Part shown: in pieces, positions 56,577 through 64,000 of the stretch | Layout: each line of letters begins with the position of its first letter | Position numbering within the stretch: the stretch's first letter is position 1 | Assembly (NCBI GenBank): GCA_963824905.1 | Contig: CAWGRH010000014.1 | Location: forward strand, 310,001-374,000 | Direction: 5' to 3' | Length of the DNA: 64,000 bases | From: JAJPKK01 sp963824905 | GTDB taxonomy: Bacteria; Pseudomonadota; Alphaproteobacteria; Rhizobiales; Xanthobacteraceae | Made by a program: the position numbers and the translations under genes | Notes under the pieces: generated by a model | Databases searched by the model: none | Told to the model about the DNA's origin: nothing | What the model saw: only the letters and a program-made list of their open reading frames with translations

Positions 56577-57356
56577 TCAGGCGCGCCGCTCGACCAGCTG
56601 CTTTTTGATCTCGGCGATCGCTTTGGCCGGGTTGAGACCTTTGGGACAGGCCTTGGAGCAGTTCAGGATGGTGTGGCAGCGGTAGAGCCGGAACGGGTCT
56701 TCGAGGTTGTCGAGCCGGGCGCCCTTTGCCTCGTCGCGGCTGTCGTTGATCCACCGGCCGGCCTGCAGCAACGCTGCCGGCCCGAGATAGCGATCGCTGT
56801 TCCACCAATAGCTCGGGCACGACGTCGAGCAGCAGGCGCACAGGATGCATTCGTAGAGGCCGTCGAGCTTCTGGCGCTCCTCGTGGCTCTGCCGCCACTC
56901 CTTCTCCGGCGTGGGTGAAACGGTCTCGAGCCAGGGCTGGATCGACGCCTGCTGGGCGTAGAAATTGGTGAGGTCGGGCACGAGGTCCTTCACCACCGGC
57001 ATGTGCGGCAGCGGAAGGATGCGGATCACTTCGGCGCTGTCCTTCATGTCGTGGGTGCAGGCGAGCGTGTTGACCCCGTCGATGTTCATTGCGCAGGAGC
57101 CGCACACGCCCTCGCGGCAGGAACGGCGGAAGGTCAGCGTCGGATCGATCTTGTTCTTGATCCAGATCAACGCGTCGAGAACCATCGGCCCGCAGTCGCC
57201 GACATCGACCTGGTAGGTGTCGATGCGCGGATTGCGGTCGTCATCGGGGTTCCAGCGATAGACGCGGTATTCGCGCAAGGTGCGCGCACCCGCCGGAGCC
57301 GGCCACGACTTGCCTTCGATCATCCTCGAGTTCTTCGGAAGCGTAAATTCGGCCAT
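56577..57356 (-). CDS. sdhB: Succinate dehydrogenase iron-sulfur subunit
   Basis: The 259-residue subunit binds three clusters: [2Fe-2S] by CREGVCGSC plus LAC, and [4Fe-4S]/[3Fe-4S] by CILCACCSTSCPSYWW and CHTILNCSKACPKGLNP. It passes electrons from SdhA to the membrane quinone site. Last gene of sdhCDAB. Confidence 0.96.
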   Translation of the reverse strand: MAEFTLPKNSRMIEGKSWPAPAGARTLREYRVYRWNPDDDRNPRIDTYQVDVGDCGPMVLDALIWIKNKIDPTLTFRRSCREGVCGSCAMNIDGVNTLACTHDMKDSAEVIRILPLPHMPVVKDLVPDLTNFYAQQASIQPWLETVSPTPEKEWRQSHEERQKLDGLYECILCACCSTSCPSYWWNSDRYLGPAALLQAGRWINDSRDEAKGARLDNLEDPFRLYRCHTILNCSKACPKGLNPAKAIAEIKKQLVERRA

Positions 57357-57390
57357 CGCCTTCTCGTGTCCTTCGGAACGTGCGGTCCGA

Positions 57391-59214
57391 TCAATACACC
57401 CGCGCCTTCGGCTCGAAGTACTGCACTTCGTTGGTCATGGTGTAGGTGTGCACCGGACGATAGTCGATCGTCACCTTGCGGGTGGTGAAGTCGAGCCAGG
57501 CAAGCGTGTGCTTCATCCAGTTCTTGTCGTCGCGCTCGGGATAGTCCTCGCGGGCATGTGCGCCGCGGCTCTCGGTGCGGTTCTTCGCCGAGTCCATGGT
57601 GACGACGGCTTGGGCGATCAGGTTTTCGAACTCCAGCGTCTCGACGAGATCGGAGTTCCAGATCAGCGAGCGGTCGAACACCTTGACGTCGTCGGCGCTG
57701 CCCATCACGCCGTGGATGAGCTTGGAGCCTTCGTCGAGCACCTCTCCGGTGCGGAAAACGGCGCAGTTCGACTGCATCACCTTCTGCATGGAAAGCCGCA
57801 GCTCGGCGGTCGGCGTCGTGCCGTCGGCATAACGGAACTTGTCGAGCCGCGACAAGGGCAAGTCGGCCGAATCCTTCGGCAGCTCGGAATGCTTCTCGTT
57901 GGGCTCGATCAGTTCGGCGCAGCGCAACGCCGCCGCGCGGCCGAACACCACGAGATCGATCAGCGAGTTCGACCCGAGCCGGTTGGCGCCGTGGACCGAC
58001 ACGCAGGCCGCCTCGCCGAGCGCCATCAGACCCGGCACGATCGCATCGGGATCGCCGTTCTTCAGGACGACGACCTCGCCGTGATAATTCGTGGCGATGC
58101 CGCCCATGTTGTAGTGCACGGTCGGCAGCACCGGGATCGGCTCGCGGGTCACGTCGACGCCGGCGAAGATGCGGGCGCTTTCGGAAATGCCGGGCAGGCG
58201 CTCGTGCAGCACCTTGGGATCGAGATGATCGAGGTGCAGGAATAGATGGTCCTTGAGCTTTCCGACGCCGCGGCCCTCGCGCATCTCGATGGTCATGGCG
58301 CGCGAGACGACGTCGCGCGAGGCGAGGTCCTTGGCCGACGGCGCGTAGCGCTCCATGAAGCGCTCGCCCTCCGAGTTGGTGAGATAGCCGCCCTCGCCGC
58401 GCGAACCTTCAGTGATCAGGCAGCCGGCGTCATAGATGCCGGTCGGATGAAACTGGACGAACTCCATGTCCTCGAGCGGCAGCCCGGCGCGCAACACCAT
58501 GGCATTGCCGTCGCCCGTGCAGGTGTGGGCGGAGGTGCAGGCGAAATAGGCGCGCCCGTAGCCGCCGGTGGCGAGGATCGTCGTGTGGGCGCGGAAGCGG
58601 TGAATGGTGCCGTCGTCGAGCTTGAGCGCCACCACGCCGCGGCAGCGGCCTTCGTCCATGATGAGGTCGATGGCGAAGAACTCGATGTAGAATTCGGCCC
58701 GATGCCGGAGCGCGTTGCCGTAGAGCGTATGCAGCATGGCATGGCCGGTGCGGTCGGCCGCGGCGCAGGTGCGCTGGGCGATGCCCTTGCCGTAATGGGT
58801 GGTCATGCCGCCGAACGGACGCTGGTAGATCTTGCCGTCCTCGGTGCGGGAGAACGGAAGGCCCCAATGCTCGAGCTCGTAGACCGCGGTCGGCGCCGCG
58901 CGGCACATATATTCGATCGCGTCCTGGTCGCCGAGCCAATCCGACCCCTTCACGGTGTCGTACATGTGCCAGCGCCAATCGTCCTCGCCCATGTTGCCGA
59001 GCGCCGCGGCGATGCCGCCCTGGGCCGCGACGGTGTGCGAGCGGGTCGGAAACACCTTGGTGATGCAGGCGGTGCGCAGGCCCGCCTCGCTGCACCCGAC
59101 CACGGCGCGCAGGCCGGAGCCGCCGGCGCCGATGACGATCACGTCGTAGGTATGATCCTCGATCGGGTAGGCCCGTCCGTTGACCGCCGGGGCCTTTGAT
59201 CCGTTGGTGGACAT
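57391..59214 (-). CDS. sdhA: Succinate dehydrogenase flavoprotein subunit
   Basis: The 607-residue subunit has the FAD-binding VIVIGAGGSGLRAVVG, the covalent FAD ligand His60 (TRSHTVAAQGG), QFHPTGIYDAGCLITEGSRG (substrate site) and a C-terminal capping domain. It oxidises succinate to fumarate. Start 59214 (MSTNGSKAPAV) follows sdhD by four bases; a longer frame to 59280 overlaps sdhD and is not used. Confidence 0.96.
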   Translation of the reverse strand: MSTNGSKAPAVNGRAYPIEDHTYDVIVIGAGGSGLRAVVGCSEAGLRTACITKVFPTRSHTVAAQGGIAAALGNMGEDDWRWHMYDTVKGSDWLGDQDAIEYMCRAAPTAVYELEHWGLPFSRTEDGKIYQRPFGGMTTHYGKGIAQRTCAAADRTGHAMLHTLYGNALRHRAEFYIEFFAIDLIMDEGRCRGVVALKLDDGTIHRFRAHTTILATGGYGRAYFACTSAHTCTGDGNAMVLRAGLPLEDMEFVQFHPTGIYDAGCLITEGSRGEGGYLTNSEGERFMERYAPSAKDLASRDVVSRAMTIEMREGRGVGKLKDHLFLHLDHLDPKVLHERLPGISESARIFAGVDVTREPIPVLPTVHYNMGGIATNYHGEVVVLKNGDPDAIVPGLMALGEAACVSVHGANRLGSNSLIDLVVFGRAAALRCAELIEPNEKHSELPKDSADLPLSRLDKFRYADGTTPTAELRLSMQKVMQSNCAVFRTGEVLDEGSKLIHGVMGSADDVKVFDRSLIWNSDLVETLEFENLIAQAVVTMDSAKNRTESRGAHAREDYPERDDKNWMKHTLAWLDFTTRKVTIDYRPVHTYTMTNEVQYFEPKARVY

Positions 59215-59218
59215 CGCC

Positions 59219-59608
59219 TCAAACTCCGAACGACAGTTTGAGAATCGCGTAGACCGACGAGAAGCCGACGAGCACCGCAAAAAAGGTGTTCGCGATCAGG
59301 AGCGCGTATTTCACTCCCTCGTCGTGCACGTAATCCTCGACGATCACCTGCATCCCGAGCCTCATATGGTATGCGCCCGAGATGATGAAAAGGAGCATCA
59401 CGATCGCGACCGGCGTAGAGCCGAGGATCTGCACCACGGCGGCGTGATTGTGCCCGATGAGCGAGGTGACGATCAGCACCGCGGCGATGGTCAGCGGGAT
59501 GTTGGCGAGTGCGGTGAGACGCTGCTCGACGAAGTGCCTGGTGCCCGACTTCGCTGAACCGTCGCCGAGCACACGGCCGAGCGGGGTGCGCATGTCCTGC
59601 GATTTCAC
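59219..59608 (-). CDS. sdhD: Succinate dehydrogenase membrane anchor SdhD
   Basis: The 129-residue protein has three membrane segments, with a heme/quinone-type histidine in IGHNHAAVVQIL and the conserved SGAYHMRLGMQVIVEDYVHD segment before the third. With SdhC it anchors the complex and binds heme b and quinone. The start is GTG 59608 with GAGGAG upstream. Confidence 0.92.
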   Translation of the reverse strand: MKSQDMRTPLGRVLGDGSAKSGTRHFVEQRLTALANIPLTIAAVLIVTSLIGHNHAAVVQILGSTPVAIVMLLFIISGAYHMRLGMQVIVEDYVHDEGVKYALLIANTFFAVLVGFSSVYAILKLSFGV

Positions 59609-59648
59609 CGTGAGGTTCTCCTCGTTGACGCCACCGTCATCGCAGTCA

Positions 59649-60059
59649 TCATCGCAGGCCGCCCATCAGCACGCCGCCGATGACCCACAGGAGGATCGTC
59701 AGCACGATCGAGCCGGCGAGGTTCGCTCGCACGAGCCATTCGCGCTCGGCGGGCGCCAAGCCGTGGACGGTGTCCCAGATGAGGTGGCGGACACCGCCGA
59801 GCATGTGGTGGATCAACGCCCAGGTATAACCGAACAGGATCAGCCGCCCGATCAGGCTCGAGGCCACAGTCTGGAAGGTGGCGTAGGCGTTCGGCCCCGA
59901 GGCGGCGGCGAGCAGCCACCAGGCGAGCAGCGGGGTGCCGACATAGAGCGCGGCGCCGGTGATCCGATGCACGATCGACATCGCCATCGTCAGCGTCAGC
60001 CGGTAGATCTGGAGGTGGGGCGACAGCGGCCGCGCGACGGGTGACTTGGCTTCGGCCAT
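59649..60059 (-). CDS. sdhC: Succinate dehydrogenase cytochrome b556 subunit SdhC
   Basis: The 136-residue subunit has RPLSPHLQIYRLTLTMAMSI followed by VHRITGAALYVGT, the SdhC signature with the Ser/Arg quinone site, and the heme-ligand region ALIHHMLGGVRHLIWD. Three membrane segments. First gene of sdhCDAB. Confidence 0.94.
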   Translation of the reverse strand: MAEAKSPVARPLSPHLQIYRLTLTMAMSIVHRITGAALYVGTPLLAWWLLAAASGPNAYATFQTVASSLIGRLILFGYTWALIHHMLGGVRHLIWDTVHGLAPAEREWLVRANLAGSIVLTILLWVIGGVLMGGLR

Positions 60060-60318
60060 GACTTTTCAACCTGATAGTCGGTCCGGACGGGTCGGGCCTT
60101 TCAAGCAGATGAAGGAAGCAAGCGCAATGCCGACATTGGCATGACGTGCAGCCGCCACGGAATGCGCCGGGGAATGTGCCAAGCAATGCGCCATCAAACG
60201 CATCGGGGAGTGCCGGCGAAAGCGGCACCCGGCGCGGCGTTGGCCGCGAACGAGACGTGGCGAGCGAACACATCGTGCTCAACGCCCGGCATCGGCGAGA
60301 CCGGCATCGGGTGCCGGC

Positions 60319-61362
60319 TCAGCGCGGCATCACGGCCCAGTAGTCGAGGTCGAGGATCACGGCCGGGTCGTAGTCCTCGCCGGTCCGATAGGGGAAGTCG
60401 GCACATGGCCGGTTCTTGGTGGCGACCAGGCGAAGCCGCAGCGCGCCGATGTCGCTGCGGCCGGGCAGCTCGAGCCGCTCGATCACCTGCGACCAGGCGA
60501 ACACCGTGTCGCCGGCGAATAGCGGCGCGACGTGACGCCCGCCGTTGATGGCGGCGACGTGGAACGCATTGGCGAGGCCGTTGAAGGACAGAGCGCGGGC
60601 GAGCGAGATGACGTGACCGCCATAGATCAGGCGCCGGCCGAAGCGGCCCTGCCCTTCGGTAAACTGGTTGAAATGGACCTTGGCCGTATTCTGGTAGAGC
60701 CGCGTCGCGAGCTGATGCTCCGCCTCCTCGACCGTCATGCCGTCGACATGGTCGATTCTTTCGCCGGGGGCGAAATCGGCAAACCGCCGCGCGCTGCCGG
60801 CGAGCGCGTCGTCATAGCCGCCGAGCCTCAACGCCGGGCAGGCTTTGCCGAGCTCCGGCGCCGCAACTGTTCTCGGCAGATCGGGCACGTGCTCGGGAGG
60901 CGCCGGCGCGTTCTCGTCGCGCTTGTGCACCATCACCCAGCGCACATAGTCGAGCACCGCGGCACCGGTTTCGTTGAAGCCGGTCGAGCGCACATAGACG
61001 ATCCCGGTCTTGCGGCTCGAATTCTCCTTGAGGCCGATCACCTCCGAGGTCGCGCAGAGCGTGTCGCCGGGAAACACCGGCGCCAGAAACCGGCAGTCGG
61101 CATAGCCGAGATTGGCGACCGCGTTGAGCGAGATGTCCGGCACCGTCTTGCCGAATACGATGTGGAACACCAACAGATCGTCGATCGGCGCGCGCGGATA
61201 GCCGATCGCGCGCGCGAAGGCGTCAGACGACTGGACGGCGAACCGCGTGCCGTAGAGCGCCGTATAAAGCGAAGCGTCACCCACCGTGACGGTGCGCGGC
61301 GTCGCGTGCCTGATGATCGCTCCGAGCTTGAAATCCTCGAAGTAGTTTCCGGTCTTCGTCAT
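60319..61362 (-). CDS. mch: Mesaconyl-CoA hydratase (beta-methylmalyl-CoA dehydratase)
   Basis: The 347-residue product is a double hotdog-fold (MaoC-like) protein with the head NYFEDFKLGAIIRHATPRTV, then SSDAFARAIGYPRAPIDDLL, SLNAVANLGYADCRFLAPVF and the second half FNQFTEGQGRFGRRLIYGGH. It closely resembles the mesaconyl-CoA hydratase of the ethylmalonyl-CoA pathway, used to assimilate acetate without a glyoxylate shunt. Start 61362 (MTKTGNYFEDF) has GGAG upstream. Other pathway genes (ccr, ecm, msd) are not in the window. Confidence 0.85.
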   Translation of the reverse strand: MTKTGNYFEDFKLGAIIRHATPRTVTVGDASLYTALYGTRFAVQSSDAFARAIGYPRAPIDDLLVFHIVFGKTVPDISLNAVANLGYADCRFLAPVFPGDTLCATSEVIGLKENSSRKTGIVYVRSTGFNETGAAVLDYVRWVMVHKRDENAPAPPEHVPDLPRTVAAPELGKACPALRLGGYDDALAGSARRFADFAPGERIDHVDGMTVEEAEHQLATRLYQNTAKVHFNQFTEGQGRFGRRLIYGGHVISLARALSFNGLANAFHVAAINGGRHVAPLFAGDTVFAWSQVIERLELPGRSDIGALRLRLVATKNRPCADFPYRTGEDYDPAVILDLDYWAVMPR

Positions 61363-61564
61363 GCGCTCCGCCGCCCGATCCGCCGCCAACCGCTGGGAAC
61401 TTATCATGCCGGCGCCGCAATGGACCTCGACGTTAGGCTAAGGCGGATTTTGCGGCGCCCTTGTCCGCCCGCTCGCCCGGAGGACGGCAAAGCCCCCCGT
61501 GACGGATTGGAAGGTGACAGGATTGTGAGGACGGACGCCCCCCCGTTGTTATAGCTTGTCGGCC

Positions 61565-62206
61565 ATGACCATCGGCTCCGCAGACGTTGCCCTCGCGCCG
61601 GCCCGGCCGGCCAAACCGGCCCACCGGGTGATCCACCCCATCTGGGTGCGGATAACCCATTGGATCAACGCGATCGCGGTGCTCGTGATGATCACCTCGG
61701 GCTGGCGGATCTACAACGCGTCGCCCCTGTTCGGCTTCGAATTTCCGCCCGCGATCTCGCTCGGCGACGGGCTGGCCGACGGCCTGCTCTGGCACTTCGC
61801 GGCGATGTGGCTCTTCGTCGTCAACGGGCTCGTCTATGTCACGCTCGGGCTCGCGACCGGCCGGTTCCGCCGCAAGCTCCTGCCGGTGTGGCCCGGCGAA
61901 GTCGTCCGCGATATCGGCGCCGCGCTCACCGGCAAGCTCTCGCACGACGATCTTTCCGTCTACAACGCGGTCCAGCGTCTGCTCTATATCGGCGTCATCC
62001 TCGCCGGGCTCCTCGCCGTGGTGTCCGGACTGTCGATCTGGAAGCCGGTGCAGGTCCAGGAGCTGACCGCACTGTTCGGCGGCTATGATGCTGCCCGCTA
62101 TGTCCATTTCGTCGCGATGGCGGCGATCGCCGCCTTTCTCGTCATACACATCTCGCTCGCGATCCTGGTGCCGAAGAGCCTGCGCGCGATGATTCTGGGC
62201 CGCTAG
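61565..62206 (+). CDS. Cytochrome b561-type membrane subunit
   Basis: The 213-residue protein has about four to five membrane segments with histidines suited to b heme: WVRITHWINAIAVLVMITSG, LLWHFAAMWLFVVNGLVYV and RYVHFVAMAAIAAFLVIHIS. It belongs to the cytochrome b/b6 superfamily often paired with molybdenum or Ni-Fe enzymes. The next gene, 49 bases on, is a molybdopterin oxidoreductase, so this subunit probably connects it to the quinone pool. The start ATG 61565 is uncertain (TTG 61556 is in frame). Confidence 0.82.
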   Translation: MTIGSADVALAPARPAKPAHRVIHPIWVRITHWINAIAVLVMITSGWRIYNASPLFGFEFPPAISLGDGLADGLLWHFAAMWLFVVNGLVYVTLGLATGRFRRKLLPVWPGEVVRDIGAALTGKLSHDDLSVYNAVQRLLYIGVILAGLLAVVSGLSIWKPVQVQELTALFGGYDAARYVHFVAMAAIAAFLVIHISLAILVPKSLRAMILGR

Positions 62207-62214
62207 AACATGAC

Positions 62215-62239
62215 CCCGAAAAGCTGAAGACTCTTCGGG
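62215..62239. repeat. Hairpin between the cytochrome b and molybdenum-enzyme genes
   Basis: CCCGAAAAG and CTCTTCGGG (one mismatch) form a 9-bp stem in the 49-bp gap. The CATGACCCCGAAAAG segment resembles a common alphaproteobacterial intergenic repeat known to me from related genomes. It may fine-tune the ratio of the two subunits. Confidence 0.45.
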
Positions 62240-62255
62240 CGTGGGTTGAGGAAAC

Positions 62256-63032
62256 ATGAGGAAGATCCGTAAAGCCGTCCCCGGCGTCGATTCCCGATTG
62301 CTGATCAAGGATGCGGCGAAGCTCCTGCCGGAGCCGTCGCGGCGCGCCTTCCTGCGCGGCGCCACCGGGCTCGGCGCCGTCACCCTGCTCACCGGCTGCG
62401 ACATCGTCGACAGCGCTTCGGCTGAGAAGGCGCTGCTCGCGATGTCGAAGTTCAACGACCGCGTCCAGGCGCTGATCTTCAATCCGACGAAGCTCGCGCC
62501 GACCTATCCGGAAAGCGCGATCACGCGGCCGTTTCCGTTCAACGCTTATTACCCGGTAGAGGACGCGCCGGACGTCGAAGGCGAGACCTACATGCTCGAG
62601 GTCGGCGGCATGGTCGACGAGAAGAAAACCTGGAGCCTGGAGGAGCTCTACGCGCTCCCGCAGGAGAAACAGATCACGCGCCACATCTGCATCGAAGGCT
62701 GGAGCGCGATCGGCTCGTGGACCGGCACGCCGCTGCGCGATTTCTTGAAACGCATCGGCGCCGATCTCAAGGCGAAATACGTCTGGTTTCAGTGCGCCGA
62801 GGGCTACGCGACGACGATCGACATGCCGACCGCGCTGCATCCGCAGACCCAGATGACCTTCAAGTTCGACAACGAGATCCTGCCGGCGAAATACGGGTTT
62901 CCGATGAAGGTGCGCATCCCGACCAAGCTCGGCTTCAAGAATCCCAAGCACGTCATGGCGATCTACGTCACCGACAAGGACCTCGGCGGCTACTGGGAGG
63001 ATCGCGGCTACAACTGGTTCAGCGGCAGCTGA
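62256..63032 (+). CDS. Molybdopterin-dependent oxidoreductase, sulfite-oxidase fold
   Basis: The 258-residue product has a twin-arginine head (PSRRAFLRGATGLGAVTLLT, Arg29-Arg30) and a SUOX-type domain with the molybdenum-ligand cysteine 145 (RHICIEGWSAIGSWTGTPL) and a late KVRIPTKLGFKNPKHVMAI. It is the MsrP/YedY-like group: a Tat-exported periplasmic enzyme with the preceding cytochrome b as electron partner. The LLTGC may be a lipobox. The substrate (a sulfoxide, sulfite or another oxo-compound) is not shown by sequence. Confidence 0.85.
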   Translation: MRKIRKAVPGVDSRLLIKDAAKLLPEPSRRAFLRGATGLGAVTLLTGCDIVDSASAEKALLAMSKFNDRVQALIFNPTKLAPTYPESAITRPFPFNAYYPVEDAPDVEGETYMLEVGGMVDEKKTWSLEELYALPQEKQITRHICIEGWSAIGSWTGTPLRDFLKRIGADLKAKYVWFQCAEGYATTIDMPTALHPQTQMTFKFDNEILPAKYGFPMKVRIPTKLGFKNPKHVMAIYVTDKDLGGYWEDRGYNWFSGS

Positions 63033-63192
63033 CGGGCGGGGTGCCGCGCGCGATGCGGTCGACGAGCGATGTCGGCCGGCACTCGATGTCGGCCGGCGAT
63101 CGGTCTTTCTGAAATTGCGCCGAAATCCTTCACGCCTCGTTTAGGCGAACACTGTAGCACTCGTGGTTTCAAACCCCCGAGTCTGCCCGCCA

Positions 63193-64000
63193 ATGCTGAC
63201 CGTTTATAACTGTATCACCCAAGAGCATGATCTACGCCTCGTCGGCTTGGCCGCGGCCATCTGCGCGCTGGCGAGCTTCACGGCGATCGGTCTTCTCCAC
63301 CATGTGCGCCACTCGAGCGGACGCATCCGTCTGCTGTGGCTCGCGGTGGCAGCGACGTCGACCGGGTTCGGCATTTGGGCGACCCACTTCATCGCCATGC
63401 TGGCGTTCTCGCCGGGGCTGCCGAGCGCCTACAACATTTCGCTGACCGCTCTGTCGCTCGGCGTCGCGATCATCGTCACCGGCCTCGGCTTCGCGGTCGC
63501 CACCCGGTCGAACGCGCCGGCGGCGACCTGGCTCGGAGGCATCGTCGTCGGGGCCGGAATCGCGGCCATGCACTACATCGGCATGGCCGCCTTCGAGGTT
63601 CAGGGACTGATCATCTGGGACCGAGACCTGGCCGGCGCGTCGATCGTGCTCGGCTGCGTCATCGGCGGGTTGGCACTTCCGGTCGGGCTCTTGGACGACA
63701 CGCTCAAGTGGAAAGCGCTGGGAGCATTGTTGCTCACGCTCGCGATCTGCAGCCTCCATTTCACCGCCATGGCGGCCGTATCGATCCTTCCCGACCCTGC
63801 GATCCAGTTCTCGCCTGCCGCGGTGGCGTCCGGCGTGGTGGCCGTGGCGGTGGCGCTGGTGAGCGTGATGGTCATCCTCCTGGCCCTCGCCGGGGTCGCG
63901 GTCGACCTGCGCGACCGGCGGCGCGCCGTGCTCGAAGCGGACCGCATGCGCGGCCTCGCCAACGCGGCGGTGGAAGGACTGGTGATCTGCGAGAATGGGA
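63193..64000 (+). CDS. MHYT-domain membrane sensor, cut by the window edge
   Basis: From ATG 63193 the frame is open to the window end (269 codons and one base, no stop). It encodes a seven-helix MHYT domain with three signature copies: ATHF (63-66), MHYI (126-129) and LHFT (188-191), each followed by xAMxAF-like residues. MHYT domains are thought to sense oxygen, CO or NO through copper. After ~235 a cytoplasmic helix and a PAS-like start (NAAVEGLVICENG) appear. GGDEF/EAL domains usually follow in such proteins, but are not visible here. Confidence 0.85.
   Translation, partial: MLTVYNCITQEHDLRLVGLAAAICALASFTAIGLLHHVRHSSGRIRLLWLAVAATSTGFGIWATHFIAMLAFSPGLPSAYNISLTALSLGVAIIVTGLGFAVATRSNAPAATWLGGIVVGAGIAAMHYIGMAAFEVQGLIIWDRDLAGASIVLGCVIGGLALPVGLLDDTLKWKALGALLLTLAICSLHFTAMAAVSILPDPAIQFSPAAVASGVVAVAVALVSVMVILLALAGVAVDLRDRRRAVLEADRMRGLANAAVEGLVICENG

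Overview
The window is about 64 kb of GC-rich DNA from an alphaproteobacterium, most likely a Hyphomicrobiales (Rhizobiales) member near the Bradyrhizobium/Rhodopseudomonas/Xanthobacteraceae group. The reasons are a GcrA cell-cycle regulator, the phoR-pstSCAB-phoU-phoB locus, the hemC-hemD-(mitofilin-like)-hemY order, an argD-argF-hslO operon, sdhCDAB, mesaconyl-CoA hydratase, and a Tat-type substrate-binding protein with the MRRREFI head typical of that group. This placement is inference from gene content, not a database search.

Region by region. 1-9 kb is an accessory, repeat-rich stretch. It holds a GNAT acetyltransferase, a Rap1a/Tai-like secreted protein present once intact and once truncated in a 0.49-kb direct repeat, head and tail fragments of ABC substrate-binding-protein genes beside one intact copy, four copies of a degenerate ~100-bp spacer repeat, an IS1182/IS5-like remnant, and two exported proteins (one a subtilisin-type protease) that share a six-unit VCBS/FG-GAP repeat domain. 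9-18 kb holds a pdxI-like aldo/keto reductase divergent from a LysR regulator with a perfect palindrome between them, an opgC operon with an SGNH hydrolase and a catalytically dead SGNH paralogue, apaG, and the coupled argD-argF-hslO genes (hslO frameshifted). 18-27 kb holds gcrA and the complete phosphate regulon phoR-pstSCAB-phoU-phoB with two recognisable Pho boxes, then an MprF-like membrane protein.

27-34 kb is metabolic: an FAD monooxygenase, an alpha/beta hydrolase, a CitE-like lyase, a beta-lactamase-family hydrolase and acsA. 34.5-39.8 kb is an uncharacterised envelope cluster. It contains a c-type-heme/virginiamycin-B-lyase-like propeller protein, a small carboxypeptidase-regulatory-like protein, three multi-spanning membrane proteins and a YncE-like propeller. 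39.8-43.1 kb is a nickel module: nikR divergent from a TonB receptor, with a NikR-type operator between them and ~72-bp direct repeats (the tail of an EVE-domain gene) on both sides.

43-51 kb is housekeeping (EVE protein, gpsA, tsaD, hemC, hemD, mitofilin-like, hemY), but it carries five apparent single-base frameshifts. These suggest sequencing indels or local decay. 51-64 kb holds a bicupin protein, an HTH regulator, argG, an OmpA-family protein with a long Pro/Ala region, sdhBADC, mesaconyl-CoA hydratase, a cytochrome b/molybdopterin oxidoreductase pair, and the start of an MHYT-domain sensor cut off by the window edge. I found no tRNA, rRNA or CRISPR array.

The strongest candidates for something new are the 34.5-39.8 kb envelope/redox cluster, the opgC-SGNH-pseudoSGNH operon, and the repeat-flanked NikR/TonB module.
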